Positions 35,466-46,942 of a stretch of DNA of 64,000 nucleotides are shown here, in pieces. The notes under the pieces were generated by a model that saw nothing but the letters and a program-made list of their open reading frames with translations, did not search any database and was not told where the DNA came from. The position numbers and the translations under genes are program-made. Every line of letters starts with the position of its first letter. Position 1 is the first letter of the stretch. This DNA comes from Floccularia luteovirens (lineage: Eukaryota > Basidiomycota > Agaricomycetes > Agaricales > Squamanitaceae): the NCBI GenBank assembly GCA_009739215.1, contig VSJF01000009.1, positions 558,001 through 622,000 on the forward strand, in the 5' to 3' direction.

Positions 35466-37744
35466 TCAACTCCAACACTCTTCAATTAACCTTCCCTCCT
35501 TCACCATTAAATCGAGAAACTTTTTCGCCTCGTCTACTGAATGACCACCTACCTTTTCGGCAGCATGCTTTATAGCATCCCTGACTGCAGCGGGCATCTT
35601 GTTCGATGATCTGGTATCAAGACATTATTTCGTGAGTTATGAGAGAAAGCGAGATCTCTTACCCTGAAATTAGTACTGATGCGTTCTCTTTCCCAACAAG
35701 CGTCCATATTCGTTCAGCGTCCTCCTTCATGTGATCCTGTACGTATGTCCTCTTGACACCCTCAGGACCATCTCGGGAGAATGCGACTCTATAAACAAGT
35801 TGTTGGTCCTTTGCGTATGACTTCCATTCAGCATCGTAGTGATGATCTTTTGATTCAGACCGACAACCAAAATATAGGGTATTGCCTAAATATGATTCTT
35901 GTCCGTTGCTAGTTCTAAACAGATGAAAATAATGAATACACACTGTAAGACCCGTTAAAAATGCGTTCTTCAATTACTGCGCGCATTGGTGCAATGCCCG
36001 TCCCAGGCCCGACGCATATGACTGGCGTTTGTATGTCTTTAGGAAGTTTGAGAAATCCTGCCTGAACCCCAACACGTATTGAATCCCCTGAATGCGGTGC
36101 ATAAGAATGAAACGGTTGACGAAGTCCAAGATTGTAAAGCAAACCCGGTTGCAATCCGGCCAGATACGAAGTGCATACTCCCCTTCTGGGTATTCTTAGC
36201 TTTGTCCGGTAGCGCACTATGGCGACGCATAAGTGTATCCTGCGTGGATGTTTCTGACCAGAATCTACATCATTAGACAAGATGAGATTTTAACCAGTTG
36301 ATCTCACTGACCTTAGATGAGCTCGCAATGGAGAATTGGCGCGGGCGCATGGGTGGGAATACATCAAAGACGTAGTCCCTGGGTATTTTGACGTGCCGAA
36401 ATTCACTGAGAACTTCAAGAATTGTACGCTTTACACGATAGCAGTAGTCGTACAACTCGTCCTAGGGAACTAAGCATTAACTCAAGTTGATGTATCATCG
36501 ATTGATATACTAACAGCGCCTTCTGGTGAAAGAAATTCATCCAGCTTTTCTCTCTCCAATTCATCTGTCGTCATGTTGCGAAAAAATTGGAAGAAGGACC
36601 GTCTCGGAACGGCATTGAAATCGAGGTAACGAGTAAATAGCGTTCGTAACGTTAAAACATCGGGAATATAGTCGGGAAATGATTGGTCTGTATATAAGGA
36701 TTGAGGGCGGGCTCTACCTGAGTAGCTTGAATGCATACCGGCCATTGTATGTTTAATTGTTAAAGGGTCATCTGCGACGTTTCCCCAGTTCATTGTTGTA
36801 AGAAAAGTTTCAATGTCCTCATGGGACGATAGAGGGTGTATAACGGCCACATCCCCAGGTGCATAACTTTTATCTGTTAGTCCAACCGTTTACAAGACTG
36901 TAAGCTGAACATACTCGATATCATCTTCCAATTTGAACTCCAGGTGCCGTACATCTTGGAACCAATCTTGGGCTGTAATTCGTTTATTTACAATAAGAGT
37001 TGCTGTGTGGTAATTTTTCTCCTGATACAACGGGTCGTTCCCAGTAAAATCACTTTGTGAAAGGTCCTTGAGCACAACCCGGGGAGGAGGGAAGTCAGTC
37101 AATAAACCCGCCTCCAATCCACCAGAAAGCGGAAATGATTGCATGAGTTTATTTACAAAGCCTTCGGTCCAAGGATATAACGCTCCATCTATTCTGTGAC
37201 ATTGCTTTGGGTGCGCATATAGATATATATGATGACTATTACTCACCCCAAATTATGCTGCTCGTCACCTTCTCCTCGTTCGCATATTTCTTTTGCGTCA
37301 AGTCTACACAGGCGACGGGACAGTTTCTTCGCAGGCCAGCAGAACTTCTCATATGCAGTATCTCCCAAACCAAATACTGCAAAATGAAGATCTTCAAATA
37401 GATCACTTGGAAGGTCCGAGCGAAGAAGCATATTCCAAAAATTCGTCATTGAACGAGGTTCAACCCCAGTTCCCGTTGTGGATATCACAAAGACAACCAA
37501 GTCTTCTGACACAAGGTCGGGCTATAGTGTTCGACGATGCTGAGGATGAAGCAGCTCTAATAGAGAAAATAGAACTCACTAAAGCATACTTATCAATACT
37601 AACAACCCTACTTTTGAACGCGATTCTTCTGCATTGCCGTGCTATATAATCTGCTGCATCTTGCGCAGTGCCAGTCTCCGTAGCGTAGAGAATGAGTAGA
37701 TTTCGCTCATCCAATTCGGTCTCTGTTGGGACTGGAGAGGACAT
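35466..37744 (-). CDS. TAH18: NADPH-dependent diflavin oxidoreductase (Tah18/NDOR1)
   Basis: Electron donor for cytosolic iron-sulfur cluster assembly through Dre2. The flavodoxin-like FMN domain opens 'LLILYATETGTAQDAADYIA', with 'VISTTGTGVEPRSM' and 'FAVFGLGDTAYEKF'. The FAD region follows with 'GDVAVIHPLSSHEDI' and 'PRQFSIASSS' (FAD RxYS type). The NADPH region has 'VGPGTGIAPMRAVIEER', 'LYFGCRSESKDHHYDAEW' and the end 'FLDLMVKEGRLIEECWS'. About ten short introns. It is divergent from the nuclease gene at 37865, leaving only 120 bp between the start codons. Confidence 0.92.
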
Positions 37745-37864
37745 TGTTATCAGATAACGAACTTTAGGAAGAGATGATGGTGATATTTTTGAGCGTGGGA
37801 ATCGTTACTTTGTCGCCGCCACGCGACGAGTTCTTCAAAATCCAATCTCTGGAACGAAATTTAC
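37745..37864. promoter_or_regulatory. Short divergent promoter, TAH18 and LCL3
   Basis: 120 bp separate the two start codons, so the genes probably share a bidirectional promoter. No TATA box seen. Confidence 0.45.
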
Positions 37865-39121
37865 ATGGTTCAATGGCCAGAATGGACACGATTCCAGGGA
37901 ACTGAGGGAGACACGCCAAAGGACACAACCGATGACTCAACGTCCGGTAATCCATCACTGACACAGTTTGACACTTTGCCGATTCCCCTGCTTGCACTGA
38001 CCGCTTTCGCGGTCGGCTCAGCTACAACTTTGACAGGCGTGTTCATCTACACTCGGTACTGCCGCCGGCTGAAGAATAGTGATTGGGTAACTCCAAATGT
38101 ACTTAGGAAACGACGATGGATCAAGGGTGTTGTTACTGGGTGCTTCTACGTTCCGTTGCTGGCGATCTTAGTCCCGTTCATATAGCTAACGTTTTAAATT
38201 TAGTGTCGGCGATGCAGATAATTTCCGTCTCTATCATACACCTCCTCTCGGTGGTTGGCATTGGCCACTCAAAATAAGGAAGATACCCTCTCTTAGAAAA
38301 GGCAGACCTAACGTTCCTTAGAAAGGGCATATTGATTAACCTAGTGTTGATTATTCCATGCAGACCTGAGGAACGAGACGATTCATATCCGCATCGCTGG
38401 TGTTGATGCGCCTGAGGTGCATTCCTTTATCTCCGTTACTCTTTGTAGGGTCATTTCATGTTTCCTCGGACTTATAGGCAGGGCACTTTGGGAAACCTAC
38501 ACAGCCCTTCGCAGCTGAGAGCCTTATGTGGCTGAAAGGTCGTATCCTCGGTAAAGTGGTGTACTGCCAATTATTACGACGAGACCAGTATTCTCGCATT
38601 GTGAGTTTTTTTTTGTACCTGAAATCCGGTTACCGTACCGAATCATTTTGATCCCTCATAGGTCGCGTATGTTCAGATGTCTCCGAAGGTGCTTCCGGGT
38701 CTTATCGCATCAGGAAAGAGTTTACCACTGGAAATGTTGAAAGCTGGTTGGGTTACTACATATGAACAAGTAAGTTTGTATTCATGCATGTGCTTAAAAC
38801 ATCTACTAATAGTTTTCCGCTAAAGGCTGGCGCAGAGTACGGAAAATATGGTAGGGATGCATATTTATGTGCAGAAGCAGAAGCAAAGTGTGTTATATTT
38901 AAATCATAGTCTGTCGGTAAGCTAAAGGATCATTTAACAGGGCTGCTCGGAGGGGTATGTGGAAACACGGAACCCAGTTGGAGACTCCTGCTGAATACAA
39001 ACGCCGGCAAGCACAAAGGTTAATTGAGGGGAATGCGGAAACCATAATGACCAAAGGGAACGCTACTACGACTACGAACGTAACCTGGTGGAACAGGCTT
39101 CAGAAATCATTGTGGTCCTGA
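37865..39121 (+). CDS. LCL3: Lcl3-like membrane-anchored thermonuclease-fold endonuclease
   Basis: Fungal Lcl3 family: one membrane anchor and a staphylococcal-nuclease domain, mitochondrial in yeast. Exons 37865-38139, 38204-38301, 38364-38416, 38478-38600, 38662-38769, 38826-38887 and 38941-39121 give 900 nt or 299 residues. A hydrophobic anchor '[19 protein letters not shown]' is followed by '[18 protein letters not shown]', '[20 protein letters not shown]' (catalytic Arg/Asp region), '[17 protein letters not shown]' (second catalytic Arg region), '[20 protein letters not shown]' and 'RGMWKHG'. The second intron needs a GC donor. The C-terminus is slightly extended past the usual end. Confidence 0.9.
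38302..38363 (+). other. GC-AG intron in the LCL3 gene
   Basis: 62 nt, GCAGAC..TGCAG. Joining 'PSLRK' to '[15 protein letters not shown]' across this GC donor fits the family; no GT nearby gives the right phase. Confidence 0.65.
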
Positions 39122-40238
39122 ATCTAAAAGTAAATTATGATGTCGGTCGTATATTTCTGGGGTATAGATTCATACGTTATGACATACGAAATACCTATGT
39201 ATGTACTCCACCTGGGACGTTGTACCCTTATATGGTGGTGGTGACATACAGTGACGGTGTTGTTATGCAATAGCGTTGCAACCAAACTCTCGTAAACATC
39301 TGCTCCACATCGTCAACTTGGCCCCACAGTGACTCTCTGATTGATCTGCAACATACTCTGACTTGCCCTTCCCGACCCTTTGGAGCTGATCCATCAGAAC
39401 TTCTTGCGCATCATGTTGTCCACAATTATACCCATTCAGACTTTACCTTTTCAGCCCAGAAGATGTCAAAAGTTTAGCTCCCACAACTTTCGGACCCCCG
39501 TTTCTAAGAACGTTGTTGTACATTATGGAAATGGCCGGTATTCGCACCACCTCCGACACCGTTCCTATGATTATTCTGTGTATAATCATTGAGTGAGACA
39601 TAACATACTATGCGGTCGACACAGATCAACTGCGCATTTCAACCGATCGAGCCCCTCAGTTATGTGCCCGCACCCGCTGGGGACTGAAATCACAGTTAGT
39701 GCGGGCAAAGAGCGGGTTGTGAAAGCCGTGGTGCTTGTGCGCAAAATACGACTGACCCGACTTCGATAAAATTTCAACCGAAATCTAGTGATTTTCGATT
39801 ACGAACTAATAACTAGGTGGCCCTTCTAATGGAGAATCCTGGACCTATCGATGTTGATTGGGGCGCATTGGCCCCACTCTTAAGCTGTTCATGCGGCGTG
39901 ACCTTTCAATCCACCCTTTCTGATCGATCTATGAATCTGCTCCAACTAGCTGAATTGAAACCTCATCTGGGCAACTGCGGAAAATACGCGTAGGCTGCGC
40001 ATATTTTGCATTATCGCTATGCAGAGGCAAAAGAATGGATCTGATTGCGGGAAAATGTTGTCTGTGGGATGTATGAAGAACAGAAGTCTTAGTGGCATGC
40101 ATGACAAACATGCATCAGGACACCCCTGTGATACCATTATTAGGCGTGAGATGGTTTTTTTTTGTTTGACGCAACGGAAGACGTCATCATCTCCGCCCGG
40201 CCTTCTTCCGCCCGTACCGGCAGCTTCTCCTATCCCCC
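39122..40238. other. Intergenic region
   Basis: No gene seen, only short frames. The stretch just before 40330 is strongly pyrimidine-rich, as in promoters of highly expressed basidiomycete genes. Confidence 0.45.
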
Positions 40239-40246
40239 ATATATAA
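40239..40246 (+). promoter_or_regulatory. TATA-like element before the small secreted protein
   Basis: ATATATAA about 84 bp upstream of the ATG at 40330, followed by a CT-rich tract and a short A-rich leader directly before the ATG. Confidence 0.5.
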
Positions 40247-40329
40247 ACCCTCAATATCCTCCATTCCACTTTCCTTACTGCTTTCTTTCCCCCCACCCCA
40301 TAACTACCCACCTACATCCAAATAATAAA

Positions 40330-40805
40330 ATGAAGGTCATTGCTTTCTCATCCGTTGCCACCCTCTTTTTGTTGGCTTTGTCTGCCATAGCGCAAGAGAC
40401 CTCCTCGGATTCTATTTCTGTCGAGTAAGAGTTGCTTGTTGCTCACACCTATTCATGTATTCACTGATTTGCTCTACCAGAACCAGCGACCTCGCGTCGT
40501 CTGCCACTGAGTCCGTATCATCTATTGAGGCATCGGCAACCTCAGAAATCGCCTCAATTACTTCGGCAATCGCATCCCAAATTTCTAGCAGAATCTCTGC
40601 TGCATCATCTGTTGCATCATCCGTCAGCAGTTCTCTCGCAAGCAGGACCAGCAGCTTGTCTGGAACCCAGTTGAGCTCCGTTGTTTCAGCTGCTTCTTCG
40701 GCTGTTAGCTCTGCAACCAACCCAAGCAACAATGCAGCTACAAGCAACAATGCCAATGGAGTGGCAATGGGTGTGATAGCTGGAATATTGGTGGCATTAG
40801 TTTAA
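40330..40805 (+). CDS. Small secreted Ser/Ala-rich protein, likely GPI-anchored
   Basis: Two exons. Exon 1 gives a signal peptide, 'MKVIAFSSVATLFLLALSA', with an AQ cleavage site. The intron opens at GTAAGAG (40426) and ends CCAG near 40481. Exon 2 is a repeating Ser/Ala helix-like sequence ('SSIEASATSEIASITSAIA') ending in Asn-rich residues and a hydrophobic tail, 'GVAMGVIAGILVALV', like a GPI signal. About 120 residues in all. Possible cell-wall or hydrophobic-surface protein. It lacks the eight-Cys pattern of hydrophobins. Confidence 0.7.
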
Positions 40806-42248
40806 TCGGACTATTAGAATTATCACCATCTGTTGAACTTTTCGCCTAGTTTATGACTACAATACTTTTCGCTTTACTACATTTGTTCTTTGTCGGTTGC
40901 ATGATGGATGTCATTTTAATTCTCTATGAATAGACTCTTATGGAGATAGCTGGCATATGAAATGGTAAGTCAGTAAGGCCGCATTTGGTGCATGTCAGAA
41001 CCCGGTTTCATGTAATAGAAGTTGTTAAATTGAAGCATGGAACAACAACGAGGATTTGTTTGAAGTAATATTTATTCAAGAGTTCTACTGTCCCAGCATT
41101 GATAATACTGTATTGAAGAACGTTCGAGAAGAAACCGCGATTTATCAAGCGATTAATGAGGTGCTGAGCTATGGCAGAGTTCTTGAGATGATAATCCAAA
41201 GAAGTGTAGTGATTGTGCCGAGTTAAACAGGTAAGACTACCTTCTTTTTTGTGAAATATCAGAGAGTTGTATGTCGCCATCCGCATCAGTTTCCTTTTTA
41301 ATTTTCTTTGTAGGATTAACATTGAAGGTTTCGAAAACATCACTGACATTTGAAGTCAAGTTCACACTATACTACCCTACGTGATGACCGATACGTTCAA
41401 CGAAATATTGCAGGTTTCGAAAACATCACTGACATTTGAAGTCAAGTTCACACTATACTACCCTACGTGATGACCGATACGTTCAACGAAATATTGCTTA
41501 ACATTGAGCGGAGGAAAAAAAGTACACAACACTGAACGGGTTTCACTGACATCTGTGAGGATTATTTATTACTAAAAACGGATGGATATTGCAAACGCAG
41601 TGAAAAGTGAAAGAATGCGAAAATTGTCTCAATTCTTTGACTTCCTAAAGGTAGCAGGAATAACCGCTTTTGACAGTACTACTGTAAAACGTATGTGGTT
41701 AAAACCGTACAACATTAAAAGATGAGGCATCTAATTCGAACCCAAGAATGGTAAAGTCTATTTATAGTTCTTGTATGCAACCTTCCCGTTTGACCCCAAA
41801 TACTCACAACATAGGCATATAAACAGGAATCATACAACACCAAAACTGGAGAGACATATAACCTGCTTGTCACTTGTATGTACCTTAGACTATCCCATGA
41901 TACAAAGTTCCTTGTGCCTGATATTTTTTCTAGTATCTCACATTTTTTTAATAATCATTCATAAAGGACATTGTTGCAGAGTCCTATTTGCGTCCTTGTA
42001 CGTACATCTTTGAGAGTCAGTTTCCGAGATTTCTGGCCAAACGACTGATCGAACGCTTATATTGCAATTTTTCTTACTTTTTAAAGAATCCTCACCCACG
42101 AGTGGAAAATAGAAACAAGAATATTTAGTAATGTGAAATCATCAGTATACTGTGATAGAGGATTCATCTTTATCAAGGTCGTTTTCAGAATGCTTGAAGT
42201 ACCCTGCTGAAGGTGTAAGTTTGGCAAAAGAAAAACCGGAAATAAATC
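40806..42248. other. Intergenic region with an 86-bp tandem duplication
   Basis: No supported gene. A minus-strand frame at 41349-41008 is open but has no recognisable features and overlaps the start of the tandem duplication. Confidence 0.4.
41327..41497. repeat. Perfect 86-bp tandem duplication
   Basis: The block from GGTTTCGAAAACATC to CGAAATATTGCA (41327-41412) is repeated directly from 41413 to 41497 with no internal mismatch, implying a recent slippage or unequal exchange, or an assembly artefact. Confidence 0.9.
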
Positions 42249-43835
42249 CTAACTATGGCTATGGCAGTACCAAATGACCAGACCCTGAGCAAAGAGTGCG
42301 TTTGCTTGATGATACTTGGCAAGTTCGGCGTCTATTTCATATCCAAATGTAGGAAGTTCAGCTTGCATTTGTTGATATTCAGCCAATCGGGAGCTGATCA
42401 TGTTGATGACAAAGTCAGCGGCTCCTTGAAGCTCGAGTTTTCGCTCCTCCATAACACAACAAACAAGGTTCTGATAATCTCCGGTTTGTTGCTCTTTCTA
42501 ACGCCCTTGTCAGTACAAACCTATGACCTGGAGAGGAGTAGCGTCTTATATTGAATGAGTAGATATCCTATAGACGATACAAGATTAGGATGATAGATAG
42601 TAAATTCAAGCGACGTCACGTACGTTTGTCTAAGACGTAATATCATTGAGGGCTTTAGCCATAGCTTTGACCGTAGGATCATTGAATAAGATATCCGGAA
42701 TATTGTTTGTATCCAAAGACCCCCTCAACCATGGCTAAGAAATAAATGAAGACTCAGTGACAGTTTGTGCAAACCATGCGACAAATACCAACCTTCAAAG
42801 GTGTACCATCCCGAAGCTTGGCGTCGCACCACAAGGAAGTCCTCAATAGGAGGGACTTTGTCTAGGGACCGATTCTTACACTGCTCAATCCAACAGGTGA
42901 TCATCTCGTCGATATTGTTAGTGAGGCTAGAGAAATCGATGGGTCAGTTTATATTTATTAGTGAGGTTAGTATAATATTTACCGATTATATGCGCCTGGA
43001 GTCCCCATTTCATGGATGTGTTTTAAGTATCTGAATGACCCAGAGGTCAGCGGCGGATCATATATAGATATATAGATAGATAGATGCGCACTCGTAGAGA
43101 ATTGATCCATGAGGAGAATCCGGTTTCACGAGTGTACCAAAGGGATCTCGTAGAAGACGGGTACAAGATTCCATTGTAGACCCAGCAAGTTTAGGGTCTG
43201 CTTGCGGATCACCAGTATCAATGAGATCATCCGCATTTAAGTGTATACTTTAGTACAAGTTACGACGAGCTTTGCAAACTATAAAGTACCATGATCATCC
43301 AAGAAAAAAATGTCATAATAGTCACTAGTTGCAATGACGTTGGGTTGTCGAAGCCCGACGCACACAACTGGTCGAACTCCAATGTGAGCAGCTTGGCTTT
43401 GGCTTTGGCACCAAAATCATCCAACCTGACCGGGTATTAGCAAACGTAACACCGCAGAGACGGCTGATGCGATAGTGACAGTGAAGCATGAGCATCTGAG
43501 TACATTGCCTCTGTGGCTCGTTGGAGTTGGGACTGAGATACTGCGGGCAGCTCTCCCAGTATGGGTGCGGTCAATTTCGCGATATTACGGAGTTGGAAGG
43601 TTTTTGGGAAAGTGAAGCTGAACATTGTAGTTGATACAGATGGGTAAGTGAAGAACTGGGAAGCTCTGTTGGTTATTTCTTGTAAGTCGAGCTCAAAGCT
43701 TTTTATACGCTCAGAACGCACAGCTAGTTTTACACCAGACATGGTGTGATATATCAATTCATCGACTGAACATTGACATTTCTTTCCCCCGGTCCATGTC
43801 ATGTCACTGAAACTAAGGGACCGTAATATGTACAA
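42249..43835 (-). pseudogene. Class I sesquiterpene-type terpene synthase, decayed
   Basis: Trichodiene-synthase-like family. Exons on the minus strand read 'FTFPKTFQLRNIAKLTAP', 'DIFFLDDHG' (aspartate-rich metal motif), 'DDLIDTGDPQADPKLAGS', 'MESCTRLLRDPFG', 'YLKHIHEMGTPGAYNR', 'IDEMITCWIEQCKNRSL', 'LFNDPTVKAMAKALNDITS' and 'DIYSF' (the NSE/DTE-type metal site), then 'LVCCVMEERKLELQGA'. Two lesions stand out: an extra G in the GGGGG run near 42720-42725 that breaks frame after 'MVEG', and an in-frame TAG between 'NDITS' and 'TN-DIYSF' near 42637. The C-terminus also departs from the family. Upstream exons look clean, so decay seems recent. A cytochrome P450 lies next to it. Confidence 0.7.
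43060..43085. repeat. Short TATA/TAGA microsatellite
   Basis: Runs of TATATAGA followed by GATAGATAGAT, within an intron of the terpene synthase remnant. Confidence 0.8.
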
Positions 43836-44938
43836 ATTGATGATCTTGACACCGGGAACTGCGCCATTACGATTTGGTTACAATGGTCTCCCAATGGCAA
43901 TTATCTTGAACTTCAAATTTTCCTCCCGCTGGTGCGGTGAAAAAAAAATGCGACCTACAATCTGCTTAAAGCATATAACACAGGAACTCGTCTTCACTCC
44001 CTGTTCCCCGGATAATAATAGAAGAGTAGCGGCCAGCTGGTCACTCATCACGGGACTTCGATTGAAGGACGTCTAGCATTATTAAACATCTCAACTGATT
44101 TGTAACAAAGACGCACAAAGAGCTTCCTATATACTGGTTTGACAGCCATGATGGTGAAGAAAATATTCAGAGACCCGCAATAAATTGTCGGAAGATCCTC
44201 CGATTGTACGAAGAACAGCCTCAATTATCCGGGCTGTATAACGAAAGCCTTCTTGGCATGCAACCTTTTGGTAAAAATTGAGAACTCCAAAATTACTAAA
44301 ATTTCGACATGATAGCATGTCATTGCCCAAGAACTATCCTCGTATGATGCTCTGTAAGCCATGAGGTTCAGGACAAGTGCTCCACAGCTAACTGTGATAT
44401 CATGGATTTTCTCGATATTTAAATAAGATATACTGCATGCAGCTTGGCTTTATATCCTTATAGCAGGAAAAATTGTATTGCAGTAACAGAAGAGGGTTGA
44501 CTTGACTCCGTGATATCATGTCGAAAATTTCTCGAACCATCAAATTCCTTTTATTTTTGCTCGTAGAGAACAATCTGTCCCGGGAGTTTAAACCGAATAC
44601 GTCGTGACCACGCAGTGTCTGATACCGTCTCCTTTTGATGAACTGCTACATTTCACATTCAGTCATTCTTGTTAGGCAAGCGACCATAAGGAATTCCCAT
44701 TCTCGTTCATGCATTCCAGTGTGCCTGGGCAAGGGATCGCGTTGTTGACGCATCTTGACAACAGCGAGGATTGTTCACCAATTAGCAAATGATAAAAATC
44801 ATGTAGATCAACACCGTACGACTTTTATTTCATACATGACGTACAAATCTATCAATACAATAGTCATTTGGGACATCAGTGGGAGGGAGGTCGAAAAAAT
44901 ATATCCGCCGAGAGACACGAACCATAAAAACAAGCAAT
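43836..44938. other. Spacer between terpene synthase remnant and P450
   Basis: No gene supported; short frames only (for example 44330-44127 on the minus strand, without recognised motifs). Confidence 0.4.
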
Positions 44939-46942
44939 CTACCTCAACCATATCTTCGCTGGGAGTTTCCCTTTAGCAATCACGAAGCGGTCCCGTAAAT
45001 CTTTCTCCCAGTCTTTTGGGTTGAACCCATCTTCGAAAGCCATGTCGAACTTCTTTACAAGAAAAGCCACCACAAGCCGCATCTCGGTCATGGCAAGAGG
45101 ACGTCCAGCACAATTAGCAGGACCATATGAGAAAGGAATGAAAGCCGCTCGTTCAACAACGATCTTCTCATTTTGTTTGATCCATCTATCAGGCCAAAAA
45201 ACCTCTGGGTTGGGAGAGAAGTATCGAGGATCACGATGCAAAACATATGGCGGTACTTGAACAGCTGTGCCCTCTGGAATGAACCTAGAAAAAGAAAGTG
45301 GGTGAACGAACATAACAAGGCATAAAGATGGGTTCATACATATTTCCAAGTTGTTTGCCACCACTTCCCAGGGCTGGGGCGCGTTGAAGAGATGATGGGA
45401 CTGCTGGCTGGAGGCGTAAGGCTTCATTTCTTCTCGTCTTATTAGTGTATCTAGGATGTTGGTAAGACTGAAACTTACATAACTGCATTCAATAAACTCA
45501 GAAAGGCAAGTTTGTCGGCATTCGCGAGTATGGAGTCTGCTTGAGGAAAAGCTTCATCTATTTCAGATTGCAATCTAGCATATTCCGCAGGATTACAAAG
45601 GAGGAAATAGAAGAGATTACTCAGGACTGAAGCGGTAGTGTCCGATCCAGCCACAATGGTCAAGAGGACATTAGAAACAATAATATGCAATGATTGTGAG
45701 ATATCCGCGTCGGCGGCGTCAAGCTAAACAAGAAATAACCAGCTTATATCAACTTGAGCACGGATAGGGGGAAGAAAAAGAATTACGAGATAAAAGAAGA
45801 AATCCTTTTTCTTCAAATCAAGGTTAGCACGCCTGTTTGCTTGTTCTAATCCAAAAGCAATGAAAGCGTCCACGCCTCTACGGGCCATTGGGATGGAGCG
45901 TATCACGCCGCCAAACCATGGAATGTGTTGCAAAACGCTGGGAGCACTTTAAAGGGTTGTTAGAATCTGATAGGCGGGACGGTCACATGACATACAATAA
46001 TCCGCCCTCCATTGCGCGCCAAAATCCACTTTGATCCCCATCACGCATAAGTTCAAAGCAACCGCCAAACCTTTACGTGAGTGTTGGTGAGCAATGACAA
46101 AATGACTAAGCCAGTTCTACATACGCAATGTCTCCCATAAAGTCGAAACTTGAAGTAAAGTAGCTACCCTGTAAGTTCCATACTAACCGCTGGACTGAAA
46201 GGAACTTACGCAAAGAAACTCATCCATCTGGCTAAATCCACATGACCAAAACCATCTGGTGATGCTTGGCACAAGCGTTCAAGCTCATCACCAAACTGTT
46301 TGACACGTGGGACCAAAAGTTCTTCGTAGTCTTTCAAGGGAGCATTTGCAAAGGCTTTATTCCATGGCTTTCGTAGTTGAGCATGAACATCAAGGTTTCG
46401 CACATCAATGAGCGAGTCATAACCAGGGCCATATTTCTCTTGATAGAAGCGTCTACCTTCCCAGACTTAAAAATAGGACTATCAACATTGTCAGATGGCG
46501 CTTGATGAATATAACTCACGTGGTCCCTTGGGCATACCTTGCCTACCCAAGATAAGAGGTATAAGGTCTTTGTCAACGATAGATAACTCGTTAGGTCCTT
46601 GGTTGGGAAGTTAAGCACGGCTCGATCGGATGTCAGAACGACCTTACCAATGCGGACTACAGGACCATATCTTTCGTGAAGGCGTTTGTGCACCAGATGA
46701 GTCTTACCAGTGAGTGCTATCACCACACCCCAAAGTTTTGACACTTTGCAAAGTACAGGGCCAGGGTATTTTGCGAGTGGGTGGAAAGGCGACAGACGAT
46801 AGGTTACAATCGAGGCCGTAAGGGTACCCAAGAACATTGAAATAGAGAAGAGAACAGTCTGAAACAGAGAAGACATATGTGGGCGAAGGACAAAAGCAAC
46901 CAGGCCAGATAAAGAAAGCAGAGAAACCGCAGTCAAAGTCAT
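44939..46942 (-). CDS. Cytochrome P450 monooxygenase
   Basis: Heme-thiolate monooxygenase of the basidiomycete secondary-metabolism type. The N-terminus has two hydrophobic stretches before 'HPLAKYPGPVLC'. Spliced exons give 'ERYGPVVRIGPNELSIVD', 'GMPKGPLWEGRRFYQEKYG', 'HAQLRKPWNKAFANAPL', 'FDFMGDIAFGG' and an I-helix 'TIVAGSDTTASVLSNLFYF'. The ExxR motif is 'EALR', the PERF-like region 'FWPDRWI' and the heme loop 'FSYGPANCAGRPLA' with the cysteine ligand. It ends 'KGKLPAKIWLR'. About ten introns. I found no lesion. Placed about 1.1 kb from the terpene synthase remnant on the same strand, it probably oxidised the terpene product. Confidence 0.88.

Noticed and set aside
37293..37649. 118-codon plus-strand frame
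   Set aside because: Opposite exons of Tah18 whose flavodoxin motifs are unambiguous.
40412..40756. 114-codon minus-strand frame
   Set aside because: Antisense shadow of the Ser/Ala-rich secreted protein.
41320..41500. Possible CRISPR-like repeat
   Set aside because: Only two adjacent copies with no spacer in a eukaryotic context; it is a simple tandem duplication.
41730..41760. TTCGAA-containing stretch resembling a tRNA T-loop
   Set aside because: The flanking stem does not pair and no D-arm or anticodon stem can be drawn. I found no tRNA or rRNA gene in the window.
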